NCBI RefSeq assembly: GCF_047730175.1
Contig: NZ_CP159833.1
Coordinates: 1,736,001-1,800,000, forward strand
Length of the DNA: 64,000 nt
Direction: 5' to 3'
Origin: Marifrigoribacter sp047730175
Lineage (GTDB): Bacteria > Bacteroidota > Bacteroidia > Flavobacteriales > Flavobacteriaceae
In this document: in pieces, positions 53,254 to 61,911 of the stretch
How the letters are laid out: each line of letters opens with the position of its first letter
Position numbering within the stretch: the first letter of the stretch is position 1
Notes under the pieces: model-generated
Told to the model about the DNA's origin: nothing
The model's input: the letters and a program-made list of their open reading frames with translations, nothing else
Database searches by the model: none
Made by a program: the position numbers and the translations under genes

Positions 53254-53760
53254 ATGAAAAAATTAGTCGCAGTTATTTGCCTTTCATTACTAATTATCTC
53301 TTGTAAATCTGATAAAAGTTCAGATAAAATTGCAGCTAAAGAGATTGCTATGCAGGAAGTTAACTATGCTCCATTTGGAGCGGAAATTAATGCAGAGGGT
53401 GCATTGTCTAGTTTAGAAATAATTGAAAAGTATAAGACGCTAAAAGCAGGAGATACAGCTATAGTTAAATTTGAAGCAAAAGTAAATGAAGTTTGCCAAG
53501 CAAAAGGCTGTTGGATGCGTTTAGATTTAGGTGATGATGAAACAATGGTGAAGTTTAAAGACTATGGTTTTTTTATGCCAAAAAACATTGCTGGAAAAGA
53601 AGTGGTTGTTAATGGGAAAGCTTTTGTTGCTGAAGTTTCAGTAGAGGAACAAAGACATTATGCTGAAGATGCAGGAAGATCGAAAGAAGAAATTGAAGCA
53701 ATTACTGAAGTACAAAAAACACTTTCTTTTGAAGCAGATGGTGTATTAGTAAAAATGTAA
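53254..53760 (+). CDS. DUF4920 lipoprotein
   Basis: A 168-aa lipoprotein (lipobox LIISCKSD, Cys near residue 17). The family signature is seen in VNEVCQAKGCWMRLDLGDDE near residue 90, with two cysteines that could bind a metal or form a disulfide, then FKDYGFFMPKNIAGK. Function unknown; periplasmic or outer membrane. Divergent from ilvE with two separate -7 elements. The mnmD gene follows 40 bp later in the same direction. Confidence 0.85.
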   Translation: MKKLVAVICLSLLIISCKSDKSSDKIAAKEIAMQEVNYAPFGAEINAEGALSSLEIIEKYKTLKAGDTAIVKFEAKVNEVCQAKGCWMRLDLGDDETMVKFKDYGFFMPKNIAGKEVVVNGKAFVAEVSVEEQRHYAEDAGRSKEEIEAITEVQKTLSFEADGVLVKM

Positions 53761-53800
53761 ATAATGAAAATATTTTCATTCATTTTAATTCAATAGCGCG

Positions 53801-54472
53801 TTGGAACGTAAAATAATTACGACATCTGATGGTTCTTCGACCATTCACTTACCAGAATGGGATGAACAATATCATTCCAGACATGGTGCTATACAGGAAG
53901 CCTATCACGTTTTTATCGAGATGGGCTTTTTTTATTTTCTGAATAAATTTCAATCTAGCAACATAAATATTCTTGAAATCGGATTTGGAACGGGATTAAA
54001 TGCATTAATTACTTTAATTGAATCACGAAAAAGAGAGGTAACCACACATTATACTGGAGTAGAGGCATATCCTGTTGTTAGTTCTGAAATCAATCAATTA
54101 AATTATTGCCAACAGCTTAAAACTTCAAAAGAAGATTTTTTAGATTTACATTCTTCGCCTTGGGAAATTGAGACCGAAGTAGCATCAGATTTCACGGTAA
54201 TAAAAAGGAACCAATATTTTTCAGAAATAAAGGATAAAAATACATTTGATCTTATCTACTTTGATGCATTTGGAGCTAGAATACAACCAGAATTGTGGAC
54301 AGAAGAGATATTTCAAAAAATGTATGATTCATTAAAACATAACGGCGTTTTGGTAACTTATTCTGCAAAAGGTAGCGTACGTCGTGCAATGCAGGTTGTT
54401 GGATTTAAAGTCGAAAGATTGCCTGGGCCTCCTGGAAAAAGAGAAATGCTAAGAGCAAGTAAAATGGATTAG
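53801..54472 (+). CDS. mnmD: tRNA 5-methylaminomethyl-2-thiouridine methyltransferase (MnmD)
   Basis: Completes the wobble uridine modification mnm5s2U, using SAM. The 223-aa standalone form (E. coli has it fused to MnmC). Motif I is ILEIGFGTGLNAL near residue 60, then VEAYPV, DLIYFDAFGARIQPELW near 150, and the C-terminal ERLPGPPGKREMLRA signature. The start is TTG. No FAD-dependent oxidase partner (MnmC(o)) is adjacent. Confidence 0.93.
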   Translation: MERKIITTSDGSSTIHLPEWDEQYHSRHGAIQEAYHVFIEMGFFYFLNKFQSSNINILEIGFGTGLNALITLIESRKREVTTHYTGVEAYPVVSSEINQLNYCQQLKTSKEDFLDLHSSPWEIETEVASDFTVIKRNQYFSEIKDKNTFDLIYFDAFGARIQPELWTEEIFQKMYDSLKHNGVLVTYSAKGSVRRAMQVVGFKVERLPGPPGKREMLRASKMD

Positions 54473-54598
54473 TATTCGAGTTTTTCTAAAGTATGATCCA
54501 CCTGTTGAATGCCTTAAAAAAACAATGACATTTTGACATTTTTAAAGAAATGGCAGAACTTTTGTATCCTTAAAAAAAACGATAAAAAATACGCATTG

Positions 54599-55150
54599 AT
54601 GAGTACAAAAGATAAAACGGAAGAAGCGTTTGTTTCAGAAGAAACAGAAGTGAATGAAAAAGAGGCTTCGACAGTAAAAGAAACAAAGGAAGAAACTACA
54701 GATCCTTTAGAAGTTTTACAAGCGGATCTTGATAAGGAAAAAGATAGAAATTTGCGTCTTTTTGCAGAATTTGAAAATTTTAAGAAAAGAACTGCAAGAG
54801 AACGAATTGATTTATATAAAACAGCAGGTCAAGGAGTAATAGAATCTATGTTACCTGTGTTGGATGATTTTGATCGCGCTTTAAATGAATTAAATAAAAC
54901 AGGTGATGAAAGTCATTTTAAAGGAGTTGAATTGATAAGCAATAAACTTCGTGAAGCATTAAAATCGAAAGGATTAGAAGTTGTTGAAACTAAACAAGGA
55001 GATGTTTTTAATGCGGATAATCACGAAGCAATTACCCAAATACCAGCTCCAAATAAAAAATTAAAAGGAAAAATAATTGACGTAATTGAAAAAGGTTATG
55101 CAATTGGAGATAAAATAATTCGCTACCCTAAAGTAGTTATTGGTCAATAA
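54599..55150 (+). CDS. grpE: Nucleotide exchange factor GrpE
   Basis: Co-chaperone that releases ADP from DnaK. 183 aa from the ATG at 54599 (MSTKDKTEEAF); the frame begins at 54533 but the first 22 codons look non-coding. An acidic disordered N-terminus is followed by the long coiled-coil helix (KEKDRNLRLFAEFENFKKR at ~55-75) and the beta-wing domain, ending with PAPNKKLKGKIIDVIEKGY. Eight bp before dnaJ, so co-transcribed. dnaK is not in the window. Confidence 0.95.
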   Translation: MSTKDKTEEAFVSEETEVNEKEASTVKETKEETTDPLEVLQADLDKEKDRNLRLFAEFENFKKRTARERIDLYKTAGQGVIESMLPVLDDFDRALNELNKTGDESHFKGVELISNKLREALKSKGLEVVETKQGDVFNADNHEAITQIPAPNKKLKGKIIDVIEKGYAIGDKIIRYPKVVIGQ

Positions 55151-55158
55151 TATACAAC

Positions 55159-56289
55159 ATGGCAAAACAAGATTTTTACGTAATATTAGGTATCTCTAAG
55201 GATGCATCGGCAACCGAAATTAAAAAGGCATACCGTAAAAAAGCGATTGAGTTTCATCCCGATAAAAATCCTGGAGACTCTTCAGCTGAAGAGAAATTTA
55301 AGAAAGCTGCTGAAGCTTATGAAGTTTTAAGTGATGCTGATAAGAAAGCTAAATACGATCGTTACGGACATCAGGCCTTTGAGAATGGCGGAGGTGGTGG
55401 TGGCTTTGGCGGTGGTGCTGGAGGCATGAATATGGATGATATCTTTAGTCAATTTGGCGATATTTTCGGTGGAGGCGGAGGCGGAGGCTTTGGAGGCTTT
55501 GGCGGAGGCAGAGGTCGAGCACAAATGAAAGGAAGTAATTTACGCATCCGTGTAAAATTAACTTTAGAAGAAATTGCAAATGGTGTTGAAAAGAAAATCA
55601 AAGTAAAACGTAAAAAGGTAGCGCAAGGAACCACATATAAAACATGTACAACCTGTAATGGGCAGGGGCAAGTTACACGAATCCAGAATACAATATTAGG
55701 TAGAATGCAAACTTCTGCACCTTGTAATACTTGTAGTGGTAGTGGGCAAACCATTGACTCTAAGCCAAACAATGCAGATGCGCATGGAATGTTATCTACA
55801 GAAGAAACAGTTTCTATAAAAATTCCAGCAGGAGTTGTTGAAGGAATGCAATTAAAAGTGTCAGGTAAGGGAAATGAAGCACCTGGAAATGGTATTTCTG
55901 GAGATTTATTAGTTGCAATAGAAGAACAACCACATCCAACATTACAAAGAGAAGGAGATAATTTACATCATGACCTTTATATTAGTTTTTCCGAAGCTGC
56001 ACTAGGGACCTCAAAAGAGATCGATGCAGTGACTGGTAAAGTGAGAATTAAAATTGAAACTGGTGTTCAAAGTGGAAAAATACTAAGATTACGTAATAAA
56101 GGTATTCCGAGTATAAATAATTATGGAGCGGGTGATTTGTTAGTTCATGTAAATGTTTGGACTCCCAAAACCCTAAATAAAGAACAAAAGGAATTTTTTG
56201 AAAAAATGAATGGTGACAGCAATTTTCAGCCTAATCCAGAAAAGGAAGACAAGTCATTTTTTGAAAAAGTTAAAGATATGTTTACTTAA
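55159..56289 (+). CDS. dnaJ: Chaperone DnaJ with a reduced zinc-finger domain
   Basis: Stimulates DnaK ATPase and holds unfolded protein. The J domain (residues 1-70) has the HPD in EFHPDKNPGD; a Gly/Phe-rich stretch is at ~75-125. The zinc region normally has four CxxCxGxG motifs; only two are present (CTTCNGQG and CNTCSGSG, near 162 and 195). The C-terminal substrate domains are complete. I recall the two-motif form in other flavobacterial DnaJ, so this is a lineage feature rather than damage. 376 aa. Two terminators follow. Confidence 0.95.
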   Translation: MAKQDFYVILGISKDASATEIKKAYRKKAIEFHPDKNPGDSSAEEKFKKAAEAYEVLSDADKKAKYDRYGHQAFENGGGGGGFGGGAGGMNMDDIFSQFGDIFGGGGGGGFGGFGGGRGRAQMKGSNLRIRVKLTLEEIANGVEKKIKVKRKKVAQGTTYKTCTTCNGQGQVTRIQNTILGRMQTSAPCNTCSGSGQTIDSKPNNADAHGMLSTEETVSIKIPAGVVEGMQLKVSGKGNEAPGNGISGDLLVAIEEQPHPTLQREGDNLHHDLYISFSEAALGTSKEIDAVTGKVRIKIETGVQSGKILRLRNKGIPSINNYGAGDLLVHVNVWTPKTLNKEQKEFFEKMNGDSNFQPNPEKEDKSFFEKVKDMFT

Positions 56290-56326
56290 ACCCCCTATAA
56301 TTAATATATTTTATATATATTTGAGA

Positions 56327-56355
56327 ATCACTAATGCTATTAGTGATATTTTCTT
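56327..56355 (+). terminator. First terminator after dnaJ
   Basis: Perfect stem ATCACTAAT / ATTAGTGAT with a 3-nt GCT loop, followed by a T-rich tail. Confidence 0.75.
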
Positions 56356-56372
56356 TTTCATAGCAATTTTTT

Positions 56373-56404
56373 CCCACCCTTTAAGCAATTTGAGGGTGGG
56401 TTTT
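56373..56404 (+). terminator. Second terminator after dnaJ
   Basis: Stem CCCACCCT / AGGGTGGG with a 12-nt loop, followed by four T. Confidence 0.75.
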
Positions 56405-56597
56405 GCTTTTACGACTAATTTAGATCCTGTTAATAAGGTGGTTAGGTGTTAATTTGTAAATTTTATAAAATTAAAAATAAGATATCTTTTGTAAAAGTGT
56501 AACAAAAAGAGTTATTCATTTACAAACAAATGTAGTATTGAAATAATCAAACTAGCTGAATAATCAGCAATTGAAATTATAAAAAAGTAAAGTTTAT

Positions 56598-57524
56598 ATG
56601 AATCATCTCTTAGTAGCTAAAAATGTTTCAAAATCCTTCGGTGAATTTAAAGCATTGAATGACGTAACTATAGAAGTGCCAAAAGGCAGTGTTTTTGGAT
56701 TATTAGGTCCAAATGGAGCAGGTAAAACGACTTTAATTCGGATTATTAATCAAATTACTATGCCAGATACAGGTTCTGTTTTTTTAGATGGAGAACCTTT
56801 ACATCCAGAACATATAAAGCATATTGGTTATTTGCCTGAGGAAAGAGGCTTGTATAAATCGATGAAAGTTGGTGAGCAAGTAATGTATTTAGCACAGTTA
56901 AAAGGCTTGACAAAAAAAGAAGCAAAGCAACGATTGAAATATTGGTTCGAAAGATTAGAAATTGGCGATTGGTGGGATAAAAAGATTCAAGAATTATCGA
57001 AAGGGATGGCGCAAAAAATACAATTTGTAGTCACTGTTTTGCATCAACCTAAATTGCTAATATTCGATGAACCATTTAGTGGATTTGACCCTATTAATGC
57101 AAATCTAATCAAAGACGAAATATTGCGTCTTCGAGATGAAGGTGCGACGGTAATATTTTCAACACATCGAATGGAATCTGTTGAAGAAATGTGCGATCAT
57201 ATTGCTTTGATTCATCAATCAAATAAAGTGCTGGATGGTAAATTAATAGATATTAAAAGAGCCTATAAATCAAACATGTACGAGATAGCAATTATTCCAA
57301 ATAACCCTGCTTCTATCGATGAGGTATTAAAGCAAAAATTTGAAGTACTCCCTACTTCATTAAAAACTATTAATAATGAGTTGCAGTATAAAATTAAGAT
57401 TTCAGAAACAGCTTCTTCAAATGATTTAGTGAGCTATCTAACTACATTAGGTATGTTAACCCATTTTAAAGAAGTTATTCCTTCGGCTAGTGATATTTTT
57501 ATTGAAACAGTTCAAAATAATTAA
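56598..57524 (+). CDS. ABC transporter ATP-binding protein (NatA-like)
   Basis: Energises the adjacent permease. 308 aa: Walker A GPNGAGKTT near residue 38, signature LSKGMAQ near 136, Walker B LLIFDEPFSGFD near 155, H-loop STHRMES near 190. The C-terminal 80 residues form a regulatory extension. NatA-type transporters export sodium in Bacillus, but that role is only inferred here. 9 bp before the permease gene. Confidence 0.9.
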   Translation: MNHLLVAKNVSKSFGEFKALNDVTIEVPKGSVFGLLGPNGAGKTTLIRIINQITMPDTGSVFLDGEPLHPEHIKHIGYLPEERGLYKSMKVGEQVMYLAQLKGLTKKEAKQRLKYWFERLEIGDWWDKKIQELSKGMAQKIQFVVTVLHQPKLLIFDEPFSGFDPINANLIKDEILRLRDEGATVIFSTHRMESVEEMCDHIALIHQSNKVLDGKLIDIKRAYKSNMYEIAIIPNNPASIDEVLKQKFEVLPTSLKTINNELQYKIKISETASSNDLVSYLTTLGMLTHFKEVIPSASDIFIETVQNN

Positions 57525-57533
57525 TTCCGTAGT

Positions 57534-58844
57534 ATGAATCATCTACCTCTTATTATAAAACGAGAATACCTTAATAAGGTAAGAAATAAGTCATTCATAA
57601 TAATGACTTTTTTAACTCCAATCATTATGGTTGGTATTTTTACATTAGTTGCATACTTATCGCAATTAAATAATGACAATGTAAATACAATTCAGGTATT
57701 AGATGAAAGTGGATTGTTTGTCAATTTATTTGAAAATACGGAAAGTATTCATTTTGAAAAACTTTCTAATGTTTCATTAATTGAAGCTAAAATAAATACG
57801 GAAGAATCAGAAAAATACGGATTATTGTATATTCCAAAGGTTGAAAACATTGATGGTTTTTCTGAATCTATTGTTTTTTTCTCTACGGAATCACCTTCGC
57901 TTATTGTAATGAAAAATATTGAGGATGAAATTGAAGAAAAAGTAAATGATTTAAAACTAAAGGAAGCTGGAATTGATTCAAAAGCAATAAAAGAATTGCG
58001 TGTTTATATCAATACAAAACAAGAAACTTTTCAAGGACAAGAAACGTCTAAATTAGGTTCTATATTAAAACTTGCCTTTGGAGGTGCTGCAGGATATTTA
58101 TTATTCATGTTTATCATTATCTATGGTAACATGATCATGCGAAGTGTTATAGAAGAAAAAACAAGTAGAATAATCGAAATAATTATTTCTTCAGTAAAAC
58201 CAATTAAATTACTTCTAGGTAAAATTATTGGTACTTCCCTTGCTGGTATAACACAGTTTTTAGCTTGGGTTATTTTATTAGGTATTTTAAGCACAGTTGT
58301 ATCTTTAATATTTGGAATAGATCCTACTGCTGTGCAAGCTAGTCAGCAAGAAATGCTAGTCCAAAATTCAGAATTAAACTCTCAAGAAATGCTTCAAACA
58401 ATTATTTATGAAATTTATGCTTTACCCTTAGCAAATTTGATAATCATGTTTTTATTATTTTTTATTGGAGGGTATCTTCTATATAGTTCTTTATATGCAG
58501 CTATTGGTGCTGCTGTTGATAGTGAAACGGATACACAACAATTTATGTTGCCAGTTTTATTGCCTTTAATAATAGGTATTTATGTTGGCTTTTTCACTGT
58601 TATTGAAAACCCTCACGGTACAGTTTCACAAATATTTTCTTTTATACCATTTACCTCACCTGTAGTAATGTTAATGCGAATTCCTTTTGGTGTACCTTTA
58701 TGGCAACAAATCCTTTCATTGCTAATATTATTTGCTACATTTATAGGCACAGTATGGTTTGCAGCAAAAATTTATCGTGTAGGTATTTTAATGTATGGTA
58801 AAAAGGCAAGCTATAAAGAATTGCTAAAGTGGCTTAAATATTAA
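57534..58844 (+). CDS. ABC-2 type permease (NatB-like)
   Basis: A 436-aa inner-membrane protein with a first helix near residues 20-40, a large extracytoplasmic domain (~45-180), and five C-terminal helices, starting NHLPLIIKREYLNKVRNKSFIIMTFLTP. The VIEEKTSRIIEIIISSVKP segment after the second helix is a family signature. It pairs with the upstream ATPase and is followed 5 bp later by an MscS gene, so all three may share one mRNA. Confidence 0.9.
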   Translation: MNHLPLIIKREYLNKVRNKSFIIMTFLTPIIMVGIFTLVAYLSQLNNDNVNTIQVLDESGLFVNLFENTESIHFEKLSNVSLIEAKINTEESEKYGLLYIPKVENIDGFSESIVFFSTESPSLIVMKNIEDEIEEKVNDLKLKEAGIDSKAIKELRVYINTKQETFQGQETSKLGSILKLAFGGAAGYLLFMFIIIYGNMIMRSVIEEKTSRIIEIIISSVKPIKLLLGKIIGTSLAGITQFLAWVILLGILSTVVSLIFGIDPTAVQASQQEMLVQNSELNSQEMLQTIIYEIYALPLANLIIMFLLFFIGGYLLYSSLYAAIGAAVDSETDTQQFMLPVLLPLIIGIYVGFFTVIENPHGTVSQIFSFIPFTSPVVMLMRIPFGVPLWQQILSLLILFATFIGTVWFAAKIYRVGILMYGKKASYKELLKWLKY

Positions 58845-58849
58845 TATTC

Positions 58850-59743
58850 GTGCAAGAACAAGAAGTTTCAGAGAAAATAGCAGAAGTTGTAAAAGAAGAT
58901 ATATGGGGATCTATTAAAGAGTTTTTAGATCTTGGATTTCATATTGGAAAAGGTGAAAACACAATTCATCTAACTATCGGTATTGTTCTTTTATTATTTG
59001 TTTCGATTTTTGTAGCTAGTTTTGTGTTAAAGGGGATTCGAATCTTTTTTACTCGAAAATTAGATGAAATTGATAAGAATAAATTTTTTAGTGTTTTTAA
59101 GTTTATTAATTACGTAACTTTTATTATTGTATTTTTTGTCATTTTGAGTATGACAGGAATTAACATTACTCCATTTTTAGCAGCCTCAGCAGCCCTTTTA
59201 GTTGGTTTGGGTCTAGCTTTACAAGAATTATTTCAAGATATTATAGGTGGAATATTAATCATTTTTGATAAATCATTAATGGTCGGTGATGTAGTAGAAG
59301 TGGAAGATAAAGTTGGGAAAGTGCTTGAAATTAAACTTAGAACTACCAGAGCAGTCACTAGAGATAATAAAATAATAATTATACCTAATCATAAGTTTAT
59401 AAGTAATTCGGTTTATAATTACACCCAAAATGGAAAAACTACAAGAGAGTGTGTAAAAGTTGGGGTGGCTTATGGAAGTGAAACAGAAAAAGTAACAGCG
59501 CTTCTATTACAAAGTGTTATCGAGCGAAATGGAGTTTTAAAAAAACCCAAACCTTTTGTGGCTTTTGAAGATTTTGGTGACTCATCTTTAAATTTTAGTG
59601 TATACTTTTATGTAAATAAAAGTTTTGAAGTGCCTTTTGTTAAAAGTGATGTTAGATATGCAATTGATGCTTTATTTAGAGAAAATAATATTACTATTCC
59701 GTTTCCTCAACGCGACGTGCATTTATTTCAGTCGAAAAAATAA
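58850..59743 (+). CDS. Small-conductance mechanosensitive channel (MscS family)
   Basis: Releases solutes on osmotic downshock. 297 aa with three transmembrane helices (about residues 42-64, 78-98, 103-128); the pore-lining helix is the Ala/Gly-rich AASAALLVGLGLALQELFQD segment. The cytoplasmic domain follows, with a beta-sheet region (VEDKVGKVLEIKLR) and an alpha/beta part. GTG start, 5 bp after the NatB-like permease, so in the same run. Confidence 0.92.
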   Translation: MQEQEVSEKIAEVVKEDIWGSIKEFLDLGFHIGKGENTIHLTIGIVLLLFVSIFVASFVLKGIRIFFTRKLDEIDKNKFFSVFKFINYVTFIIVFFVILSMTGINITPFLAASAALLVGLGLALQELFQDIIGGILIIFDKSLMVGDVVEVEDKVGKVLEIKLRTTRAVTRDNKIIIIPNHKFISNSVYNYTQNGKTTRECVKVGVAYGSETEKVTALLLQSVIERNGVLKKPKPFVAFEDFGDSSLNFSVYFYVNKSFEVPFVKSDVRYAIDALFRENNITIPFPQRDVHLFQSKK

Positions 59744-59844
59744 AAATACTTTTAAGAGAAACTTAAGACTGTCTTCTGTTTAGTTTTATAAATACTATCT
59801 ATCTTAACAGCGAAAAATTAATTCAAAAAAAGAGAAGAATATTT

Positions 59845-61008
59845 ATGTCAAAAATATTGATTATAGAAGATGAAGCGGCGATTCGAAGAGTGTTGGTTAA
59901 AATTCTTTCCGAAGAAAATAATACCTATCATGTATCTGAAGCAGAAGATGGTTTAGTAGGAATTGAGCGCATAAGAAAAGAAGATTTTGATTTAGTTTTA
60001 TGTGATATAAAAATGCCAAAAATGGACGGTGTTGAAGTATTAGAAGCATTAAAAAAAATTAAACCTGAAACACCAATCGTAATGATTTCAGGGCATGGTG
60101 ATTTAGATACTGCCGTTAATACAATGCGTTTAGGAGCATTCGATTATATTTCGAAACCACCCGATTTAAATAGATTATTGAATACAGTACGTATCGCTTT
60201 AGACAGTAAAGAACTAGTAGTTGAGAATACACGCCTTAAAAAGAAGGTGAGTAAGAAATATGAAATGATTGGAGAATCTCCTGCTATTATTCAGATAAAA
60301 GATATGATTGAGAAGGTGGCTCCTACTGAAGCAAGAGTATTAATTACAGGTTCTAATGGAACAGGTAAAGAATTGGTTGCTCATTGGTTACATGAAAAGA
60401 GTCAACGCTCAAAGGGTTCTTTAGTTGAAGTAAATTGTGCTGCAATTCCTAGTGAATTAATAGAAAGTGAACTCTTTGGACATAAAAAAGGAAGTTTTAC
60501 TGGAGCGAGTAGTGATAGGGCTGGAAAATTTGAAGCTGCAAATGGCGGAACAATTTTTTTAGATGAAATTGGCGATATGAGCTTATCTGCGCAAGCAAAA
60601 GTACTAAGAGCTTTGCAAGAAAGTAGAATAAGTAGAGTTGGAAGTGATAAAGATATTAAGGTAGATGTTAGAGTTATTGCAGCAACGAATAAAGACCTTA
60701 AAAAAGAAATTTCAGAAGGAAACTTCAGAGAAGATTTATACCATCGATTAGCTGTTATTTTAATAAAAGTTCCTTCATTAAATGATCGAAGAGATGATAT
60801 TCCGATGTTAATTGAACATTTTAGTAAAAAAATTGCTGAAGAACAGGGTACTACAATTAAAGATTTTTCAAAAAAAGCAATAGCATTATTACAAGAGTAT
60901 GATTGGACAGGGAATATTCGTGAATTAAGGAATGTAGTAGAACGTTTAATAATATTAAGTGGCCCGGAAGTAAGTGAGCAGGATGTAAAATTATTTGCTT
61001 CTAAATAA
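59845..61008 (+). CDS. Sigma-54-type response regulator lacking a DNA-binding domain
   Basis: A 387-aa two-component regulator. Receiver domain residues ~1-120 (phospho-Asp in LVLCDIKMPKMDG near 53; Lys in YISKPP near 107). The AAA+ domain ~140-370 has Walker A GSNGTGKE, a GSFTGA variant of the GAFTGA sigma-54 contact loop, and Walker B GGTIFLDEIGD. It ends soon after the AAA+ lid, with no Fis-type HTH. Bacteroidota versions often lack the HTH, and many activate without specific DNA sites. No histidine kinase is next to it. Confidence 0.9.
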   Translation: MSKILIIEDEAAIRRVLVKILSEENNTYHVSEAEDGLVGIERIRKEDFDLVLCDIKMPKMDGVEVLEALKKIKPETPIVMISGHGDLDTAVNTMRLGAFDYISKPPDLNRLLNTVRIALDSKELVVENTRLKKKVSKKYEMIGESPAIIQIKDMIEKVAPTEARVLITGSNGTGKELVAHWLHEKSQRSKGSLVEVNCAAIPSELIESELFGHKKGSFTGASSDRAGKFEAANGGTIFLDEIGDMSLSAQAKVLRALQESRISRVGSDKDIKVDVRVIAATNKDLKKEISEGNFREDLYHRLAVILIKVPSLNDRRDDIPMLIEHFSKKIAEEQGTTIKDFSKKAIALLQEYDWTGNIRELRNVVERLIILSGPEVSEQDVKLFASK

Positions 61009-61010
61009 AT

Positions 61011-61895
61011 TTGAATATGGAAAGAGTTACTATTTCAGACTATAAAATTGAAACTTCAATTGATCTTTCAAAACAGAAAAGTGTCGAAGATTTTAATCTT
61101 TCAAAAAAAGAATTAGAAAAAGAATTAGAAACCACCCGTGTACAATTAGGCGAATTACAAGATCGACTTTATGCTCATGGTAAATATGCAGTGTTAGTGT
61201 GTTTGCAGGGAATGGATACTTCAGGAAAAGATAGTTTAATTCGTGAAGTTTTTAAAGATTTTAATGCTAGAGGTGTTGTGGTGCATAGTTTTAAAGTACC
61301 CACAGAACTAGAATTAAACCACGATTACCTTTGGAGGCATTATATTGCCCTACCTGCAAGAGGTAAGTTTGCTGTTTTTAACAGAACTCATTATGAAAAT
61401 GTTTTGGTAACAAGAGTGCATCCTAATTATATTCTAGGAGAAAATTTACCAAGTATACATACTATTGAAGATGTAAGTTCTGAATTTTGGGACAGTCGTT
61501 TTGAACAAATAAATGCTTTTGAAAAATCCATAGCTGAGAATGGAACTTTAATCTTTAAATTCTTTTTAAACCTTTCCAAGGAAGAACAAAAAAACAGACT
61601 TCTTAGACGTTTAAATAAACCAAACAAAAATTGGAAGTTTTCTCCAGGGGACCTTAAAGAAAGGAAGTTATGGGATATATACAAAGACTGTTACCAAGAT
61701 GTAATTAATAGAACATCAAAAGTACATGCCCCTTGGTATATAATTCCTGCAGATAATAAACCTGCAGCTAGATGTATTGTTGCTTCAATTCTTTTAAGCG
61801 AATTAAGTACCTATAATGATATTAAAGAGCCTGAATTAGAGCCGGAAATAAAAGCAAAAATTTCAGTATATAAAAATGAACTCGAAAACGAATAA
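61011..61895 (+). CDS. Polyphosphate kinase 2 family protein
   Basis: Transfers phosphate between polyphosphate and nucleotides. 294 aa: Walker A GMDTSGKDS near residue 68, the lid/substrate segment VPTELELNHDYLWRHYIALP near 100, FNRTHYENVLVTRVHP near 125, and a C-terminal WYIIPADNK. It belongs to the ~300-aa single-domain PPK2 group, which phosphorylates AMP or ADP with polyphosphate; which one cannot be decided from sequence. It starts 2 bp after the regulator gene and is followed closely by the M28 gene. Confidence 0.92.
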   Translation: MNMERVTISDYKIETSIDLSKQKSVEDFNLSKKELEKELETTRVQLGELQDRLYAHGKYAVLVCLQGMDTSGKDSLIREVFKDFNARGVVVHSFKVPTELELNHDYLWRHYIALPARGKFAVFNRTHYENVLVTRVHPNYILGENLPSIHTIEDVSSEFWDSRFEQINAFEKSIAENGTLIFKFFLNLSKEEQKNRLLRRLNKPNKNWKFSPGDLKERKLWDIYKDCYQDVINRTSKVHAPWYIIPADNKPAARCIVASILLSELSTYNDIKEPELEPEIKAKISVYKNELENE

Positions 61896-61911
61896 AATAC
61901 TATAAAACCGT

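Noticed and set aside
56210..56452. Plus-strand frame of 80 residues after dnaJ
   Set aside because: It begins inside dnaJ in another frame and reads through two terminator hairpins; no coding character.
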